A stretch of 64,000 nucleotides of DNA from NCBI GenBank assembly GCA_902556425.1, contig CACDWG010000010.1, positions 25,283-89,282 on the forward strand, read 5' to 3'. Origin of the DNA: UBA4421 sp002704225. Its GTDB lineage: Bacteria > Pseudomonadota > Gammaproteobacteria > Pseudomonadales > Azotimanducaceae. Shown here one piece after another: positions 62,197 through 64,000 of this stretch. How positions within the stretch are numbered: position 1 is the stretch's first letter; every line of letters starts with the position of its first letter. Below the pieces are notes generated by a model. It saw nothing but the letters and a program-made list of their open reading frames with translations, did no database searches and was not told the DNA's origin. The position numbers were made by a program, and so were the translations under genes.

Positions 62197-64000
62197 TTAG
62201 AAGGAGTACTGTGCCTTGGCAATAAAGTGTCTTGGCAGTTCTGGCAAGACGATGGTGCTACCAAACAGATTCGGGAAGTTGGAGCGGAAGTAACGCTCGT
62301 CTGTCAGGTTCTTGCCGGTCAGCGAGAATTTCCATGACTCGGTTTCATAGCCCAGCGTCATGTTTACCAGCGTATAGGCGGGCAGCGTGATGCTGTTTGA
62401 GAAGCCTGATGCCACAGAGTCAACGTCGGTGACACTGGCGCTTACTGAGACGCCGTTATCAAACAAATACGTACCGTAAACGGAGTAGATGTTTTCCGGC
62501 ATGCCGGCGCGTCGGCCGCCACTGGCTGCAACATTGACTGGTCCGCCAATTTGCCCACCGAACAGCAAGGCTGGGTCGATGGCTGGCAGATCTTCTGCAC
62601 CATAGAAGCTGAATCGGCTGCCATCGTCTATGCTGGCAAGGTTCAGGGCCTCTACATTGGTATACGTGGCGCCAACGAAGAGGGCGTCGTTAACGGCCCA
62701 ACGCAGTTCAAACTCGGTGCCTTCGGTTTTCACCGCTTGGTTGGTCACGATGGACTGAGCCGAGAAGTCTGTGCGTTCCTGTTCGTAATGCGACAGTGAG
62801 AAGTACAGTCGACCGTCTTCAAGCAATTCGCCCTTAACACCAAACTCAGTGAGTTCAGAGGAATCAAAGGCGCCACCGGATGCGACGTTACTTACCGTAA
62901 GCTCAGCGCCTTGGCCCGCTATGACGGTAGCCTGCTCCGATACTGTGACGTAAGGAATGATGCCTGTATTGGCGATTTCGTAAGACAAGCTTACCGTCCA
63001 AGAGTTGCCGGACACGTCGTCTTCGGCCGCTAGGTCGATGCAGCTGCCGTCGGTGCAAAAGTTGTTTGAGCTGGCAAGCAACAGTTTGTCCGCAGGCTGT
63101 CGGCTTTCCATGTCCAAGCGGTCATGACGTGCACCAATCAACAGAGACAGTCCGTTTTCCCATGACAGGTCTGTTAGGAATGCCAGACCAATATCTGTGT
63201 ATTCACCAATGTAGTACTCGGTGTAGTCATCATCGATGCTGGTGGCCAACAAACGCGCGTCCAATGCGGTGCTTGGGCCGGTCAGATCCCGTCGACCGAA
63301 GTATTCGTTGGTGTAGTCATCGCCGTGTTCAAAATCGGTGAAACGAATCGAAGGTGAAAGCTGCACAGAGGCAACCAGACTGTCGAAGGTGTAGGTCTTT
63401 GAAAGCACCAGTTTCTCTTCGATTACATAGGTTTCGTGGAACTGCGAAAAGCCGTAGGCGTTTTCGTTGACGTTCTCGTAGGACTCGTAGAACAGCTGGT
63501 TCTTAACTTCCCAGCCAGCGTCGGTGTCGATGATGACGTCGAAGTACAGGGTAGCCACTTGGTTTTCCAAACGATCTTCTGCGCCAATCAACGTTGTTTT
63601 CGGATCCAGAATTGCTGTGCCGACGTCGTTTAAGGCCAGCAAATCGCTGTTAAAGAAGCCGCTGATGTCGTCAAAGGTCAGCGTTGAATTTGCGGGCAGT
63701 CCGTTGTCTCCCGACCAGAAGGCAAACGGATTCAGGTCGGTGAATCCGTCGCCATTAACGTCGTATTCCTGGTGCGAAATTTTGCCGTCGCCATCGGTGT
63801 CCAAGGGACTGGGTGAACCCGTAATGTAGGTACCGTTATCGATCAGATCTTGGGTGATTCGGTTCCAGCCCGCGTTTTGTGCACCGGAGTAGTCGTGATA
63901 CATGCCGCCAAACTGCAGTTGGACCTTGTCGTTCAGATCCATATCGAAGCTGGCTTGAATAAGAGACTGTTCTACACCGGGTGCGTTTTCGTAAAAGCTG
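62197..64000 (-). CDS. TonB-dependent receptor, C-terminal part (cut by right edge)
   Basis: The frame is open from the right edge to 62197 (601 codons seen), so the plug and signal peptide lie outside the window. The visible part is a TonB-receptor beta-barrel with alternating short strands and the end NLTDERYFRSNFPNLFGSTIVLP...AKAQYSF, with the C-terminal aromatic residue of outer-membrane proteins. A region near the visible N-terminus holds a canonical EF-hand loop (DTDGDGKISHQE, 63766-63801) and a second partial one (DVNGDGFTD), suggesting calcium binding in an extracellular loop. The substrate is unknown. Confidence 0.87.
   Translation of the reverse strand, partial: SFYENAPGVEQSLIQASFDMDLNDKVQLQFGGMYHDYSGAQNAGWNRITQDLIDNGTYITGSPSPLDTDGDGKISHQEYDVNGDGFTDLNPFAFWSGDNGLPANSTLTFDDISGFFNSDLLALNDVGTAILDPKTTLIGAEDRLENQVATLYFDVIIDTDAGWEVKNQLFYESYENVNENAYGFSQFHETYVIEEKLVLSKTYTFDSLVASVQLSPSIRFTDFEHGDDYTNEYFGRRDLTGPSTALDARLLATSIDDDYTEYYIGEYTDIGLAFLTDLSWENGLSLLIGARHDRLDMESRQPADKLLLASSNNFCTDGSCIDLAAEDDVSGNSWTVSLSYEIANTGIIPYVTVSEQATVIAGQGAELTVSNVASGGAFDSSELTEFGVKGELLEDGRLYFSLSHYEQERTDFSAQSIVTNQAVKTEGTEFELRWAVNDALFVGATYTNVEALNLASIDDGSRFSFYGAEDLPAIDPALLFGGQIGGPVNVAASGGRRAGMPENIYSVYGTYLFDNGVSVSASVTDVDSVASGFSNSITLPAYTLVNMTLGYETESWKFSLTGKNLTDERYFRSNFPNLFGSTIVLPELPRHFIAKAQYSF

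Overview
The window reads as a chromosome segment of a gammaproteobacterium, probably a marine or aquatic heterotroph. The gene order mrdA-rodA-mltB-rlpA-dacA-ybeD-lipB followed by moeB/prmC/prfA/hemA, lolB, tRNA-Gln, prs, rplY, pth and ychF is typical of that class. The second EF-G is of the Vibrio/Shewanella EF-G2 type. The TonB receptors, arylsulfatase and DUF3604 protein fit a marine life style. The species cannot be named from the sequence alone.

Layout. (1) Bases 1-24445 are housekeeping genes: cell-wall elongation and maturation (mrdA to dacA), lipoate transfer (lipB), a divergent block with hemA-prfA-prmC-moeB on the minus strand and lolB on the plus strand, a PRPP/ribosome block (prs, rplY, pth, ychF), EF-G2, xthA, a BtuB-like receptor, a PabB-PabC fusion, a cyclopropane-fatty-acid-synthase-like enzyme and a second, divergent PRPP-synthetase-like gene. 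ispE, which usually lies between lolB and tRNA-Gln, is absent there. (2) Bases 24393-44116 are a roughly 19.7 kb integrative island in the 3' end of an elongator tRNA-Met gene. It is bounded by a perfect 53-bp repeat of the tRNA 3' part and carries a tyrosine recombinase with two small HTH proteins; a LexA-type box lies upstream of that operon. (3) Bases 44281-64000 are an accessory metabolic region. It holds an aromatic or ring-cleavage cluster (SDR, TetR, extradiol-type dioxygenase, FAD hydroxylase, fumarylacetoacetase-family hydrolase), an arylsulfatase, three TetR regulators with candidate operators, a DUF3604 protein, a GST, a rhodanese, a phytanoyl-CoA-dioxygenase-like enzyme, an AzgA-type purine permease and a TonB receptor cut by the right edge.

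The island looks like a defence/conflict cargo. It has a complete type I restriction-modification operon (hsdM-hsdS-hsdR), a PD-(D/E)xK nuclease with a possible modified-base reader domain, YwqK-type repeat proteins and eroded small-gene modules. It also has a minus-strand set that I regard as the best candidate for an undescribed system: a 1254-residue protein joining a topoisomerase-type zinc ribbon, a PD-(D/E)xK-like nuclease and a RecQ-type helicase, followed 8 bp later by a tail-anchored coiled-coil protein. Upstream are a hexanucleotide tandem repeat and a small protein with a Tat-like N-terminus and a C-terminal hydrophobic anchor.

All functional calls come from reading motifs by eye. 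No database search was run.
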